From Campylobacteraceae bacterium (GTDB lineage Bacteria; Campylobacterota; Campylobacteria; Campylobacterales; Sulfurovaceae): a stretch of DNA of 15,227 nt. This document shows, piece after piece, positions 13,477 to 15,227 of this stretch. Numbering within the stretch: the stretch's first letter is position 1; each line of letters starts with the position of its first letter. The stretch spans positions 1 to 15,227 of the forward strand of contig JALVVQ010000084.1 of the NCBI GenBank assembly GCA_027023325.1, read 5' to 3'. The notes under the pieces were generated by a model. It was not told the origin of the DNA and searched no databases. It worked only from the letters and a program-made list of their open reading frames with translations. A program made the translations under genes and the position numbers.

Positions 13477-14757
13477 CTAGTGCTCTCTGATTTTTGAAAC
13501 ACTAAAGAGCATATCCATCACTTTGTACACTGCCAATACCACACCTACAGAGCCGATCACTACCAATATCTCATTGAGATGCGGCGTATAAATAATAAAT
13601 TCTTTGGCCTGCTCATACTCTCCGTATTTTTCAAACCCCAAACCAAATCTGTTGCTCATAGGGTAAGCATTGCCACCATACACAAAGATATATCTGCCGA
13701 TATAAGTACCAATCACAATAGAAACAGCAGCAATACCTGTCATGGTATAGTGTGTTTCTTCTTTGATGATTTTATAGACCAAGAGCACGAAAGGCAACGC
13801 CACCGCTAAGACAATGTAAATATAAAATATATATTTGTAACCTCCAAACAGAATAACATCAGCCACCTCTTTGTCGATAAACAGAAAGGCGGATGCTTCA
13901 TACGTAGCCAATCCGAGCATAGAGACCACCGCTGCTTTTTTGAAAAAGAGAATAAGTCTAGCCAGTTCATATTTAAACTTCTCACCATATTCAACAAATG
14001 CATAGAGTATCATAATCCCTGATGCAGCCAGGAAAGAAGAGACGATAAAGTATAGAGGCAAAACCGGATAGGTCGTCCAAAGGTGCCTGGCAGTGTTCAT
14101 GTTGAACAGTTTAGCCTGAATATAATACTCTACCAAATCAATCGCAATACTCAGGAGTAGGATACCAAAGGCTACCTTCTTCGCCCAGTCATGCTTGTTG
14201 GTAATGAGCAGATAAATCTCGAACAATACAAAGGGGATATACACCACATATAATGGCAGCATAAGCCACATACCTGCGCGGATATTGGGAGTAATAAACA
14301 TCCAATGCATATGCAGTATATTCAGATCCACAGCTATCGTAAACAGTCCTCCAAAAATCATAGCTAACCCAAAGGTAATAAACCCTGCCGCTGTTCTTTG
14401 GATCAGTTTTACATTGAATATCTCTGCCAGTGCTACAAAAAAGATAATCGCACTGCCTGTATAGATCATATACATATAGTTGACGATATAAAGTGTCCAG
14501 GGCTGTTCCCTCTTGACCTCTCCGCCGACACCAAATACTGCTTCTTTCATCGCTTCTGCCACCTCGGTACTCCCGGGGTGCATTCCTGCATCAAATGCAT
14601 TGGCAGTCAGCAGAAAATAGCGCTCTGAAAATACTTCCCATACACCATAAGCCCCCAGAGCCAAAAGCAGGTATGCCAGCAACATGGTTTTACTGAAGAG
14701 AAGCTCACGGATACTCACTGCATTGATTTCTACACCAGCTATTTCATGTCTTTTCAT
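13477..14757 (-). CDS. NrfD/PsrC-family membrane quinol oxidoreductase subunit
   Basis: A 426-residue integral membrane protein with about nine or ten hydrophobic helices, of the NrfD family (PsrC, PhsC, HybB, DmsC-like). These exchange electrons between menaquinol and an Fe-S partner. Charged or polar residues inside helices (for instance VDLNILHMHWMF, YGGNAYPMSNRFG) are typical of the quinone pocket region. It is longer than Wolinella PsrC (about 317 residues), with a sizeable loop between the first two helices (residues about 47-90). Its ATG overlaps the stop of the upstream Fe-S gene (ATGA), so the two form one unit. The catalytic subunit lies outside the window, so substrate (polysulfide, thiosulfate or other) cannot be fixed; polysulfide reductase is the leading idea for this kind of organism. 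Confidence 0.85.
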   Translation of the reverse strand: MKRHEIAGVEINAVSIRELLFSKTMLLAYLLLALGAYGVWEVFSERYFLLTANAFDAGMHPGSTEVAEAMKEAVFGVGGEVKREQPWTLYIVNYMYMIYTGSAIIFFVALAEIFNVKLIQRTAAGFITFGLAMIFGGLFTIAVDLNILHMHWMFITPNIRAGMWLMLPLYVVYIPFVLFEIYLLITNKHDWAKKVAFGILLLSIAIDLVEYYIQAKLFNMNTARHLWTTYPVLPLYFIVSSFLAASGIMILYAFVEYGEKFKYELARLILFFKKAAVVSMLGLATYEASAFLFIDKEVADVILFGGYKYIFYIYIVLAVALPFVLLVYKIIKEETHYTMTGIAAVSIVIGTYIGRYIFVYGGNAYPMSNRFGLGFEKYGEYEQAKEFIIYTPHLNEILVVIGSVGVVLAVYKVMDMLFSVSKIREH

Positions 14758-15227
14758 GATTTCCTCCTCATGGCTAACGCCTTGTCTATGACAGGCTTAT
14801 AGCTCTCCCAAGTGTGGATCGTCGTCTCTTTTCCGATAGAATTTTCTGCAAATGCAGTATCTTTTTCGGGAAATAGATAAAAGAGCTTGGGCACCGTACC
14901 TTCGCTCTCTTTAAGTACGAAGAACTTTCTCTTCTTGAGAAGCTGCACCAGCTCCCCTTTCTCATCATCCAGATCACCAAACAGCCTGACCTTGGTGGGA
15001 CAGGTTGCCTGGCAGGCTGTCGTCGTCTCGCCTTTGGAAATCCGTGTATCGAAACAGAAGGTACATTTATCCACCGCCGCATACTTGTCATCGACGAAGC
15101 GTGCATCATAGGGACAGGCTTCCATGCAGCCTTTACAAAGGATACATTTGTCCTTGTTGGCCATAACCAGTCCCCCCTCTGTAAAATAGCTCGCTCCCGT
15201 TGGACAGACACTCACACAGGGAGCATC
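14754..15227 (-). CDS. PsrB-like ferredoxin-type electron-transfer subunit, C-terminal part (cut by window edge)
   Basis: The last 157 residues of a multi-[4Fe-4S] protein of the PsrB/PhsB/DmsB/NrfC family, which carries electrons between the NrfD-like membrane subunit and a molybdopterin or other catalytic subunit. Visible cysteine blocks are CVSVCP (4, 8), CILCKGCMEACP (28, 31, 34, 38), CTFC (55, 58) and CQATCP (72, 76), in the order expected for this family. The frame is open to the window edge (reading DAPC before the first VSVCP), so the GTG at 15215 is internal and not the start. The C-terminal 70 residues (KKRKFFVLKE..., FYLFPEKD) lack cysteines. Stop and next start overlap by 4 bp. 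Confidence 0.9.
   Translation of the reverse strand, partial: DAPCVSVCPTGASYFTEGGLVMANKDKCILCKGCMEACPYDARFVDDKYAAVDKCTFCFDTRISKGETTTACQATCPTKVRLFGDLDDEKGELVQLLKKRKFFVLKESEGTVPKLFYLFPEKDTAFAENSIGKETTIHTWESYKPVIDKALAMRRKS

Noticed and set aside
15213..15215. GTG at the right edge as start of the PsrB-like gene
   Set aside because: The frame stays open to the window edge and a conserved Cys precedes it, so the gene continues beyond the window.

Overview
The window looks like a hydrogen-metabolism locus from a member of the Campylobacterota (Epsilonproteobacteria), most likely a sulfur-oxidising or sulfur-reducing chemolithotroph of the Sulfurovum/Sulfurimonas type. The clues are the hydA-hydB-hydC-hydD-hydE gene order typical of Wolinella and its relatives, an NrfD/PsrC plus PsrB-like pair, AT-rich intergenic DNA and moderate GC. 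The genus is an inference; nothing here is a species-level marker.

Layout. Nearly everything is on the minus strand, so transcription runs from high to low coordinates. (1) 15227-13477: the end of a PsrB-like [4Fe-4S] protein overlaps an NrfD/PsrC-like membrane quinol protein, together a membrane oxidoreductase module. (2) 13390-13058: a small exported protein that looks like a cytochrome c fold without its haem motif. (3) 13005-12797: a gap with a plus-strand terminator, a possible gene relic or small transcript, and the promoter of the next operon. (4) 12769-10004: a TetR/AcrR-type regulator followed 2 bp later by the small and large subunits of a second, cytoplasmic, sensor-type [NiFe]-hydrogenase. 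(5) 9913-9851: a promoter flanked by a perfect 14-bp inverted repeat. (6) 9833-1581: catalytic hydrogenase operon hydA (Tat-exported small subunit), hydB (large subunit), hydC (cytochrome b), a structured 180-bp gap, hydD (maturation protease), hydE (degenerate HypF paralogue) and hypF. (7) 962-1576, plus strand: a shortened IS1595/ISXO2-like transposase-derived protein, convergent with hypF. (8) 849-1: a nickel/cobalt permease and the start of a His-rich hypB.

How it works together. HydABC would oxidise H2 in the periplasm and reduce menaquinone through HydC. The PsrB/PsrC-like pair could spend that quinol on a sulfur-type acceptor. The permease and HypB supply nickel, HypF builds the CN ligands, and HydD trims HydB.

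The most interesting part is regulation. The HupUV-like hydrogenase has two sensor hallmarks (no Tat signal, and a large subunit that ends at the final His with no cleavable tail), yet the gene fused to it operonically is a TetR-type one-component regulator rather than a HupT/HoxJ kinase. A TGA-N4-TCA dyad inside a 14-bp motif lies at the predicted transcription start of hydABC (two inverted copies) and again, with one mismatch, at the predicted start of the nickel permease-hypB operon. This suggests a small H2/Ni regulon under a hydrogenase-coupled TetR protein. The coupling itself is a hypothesis.
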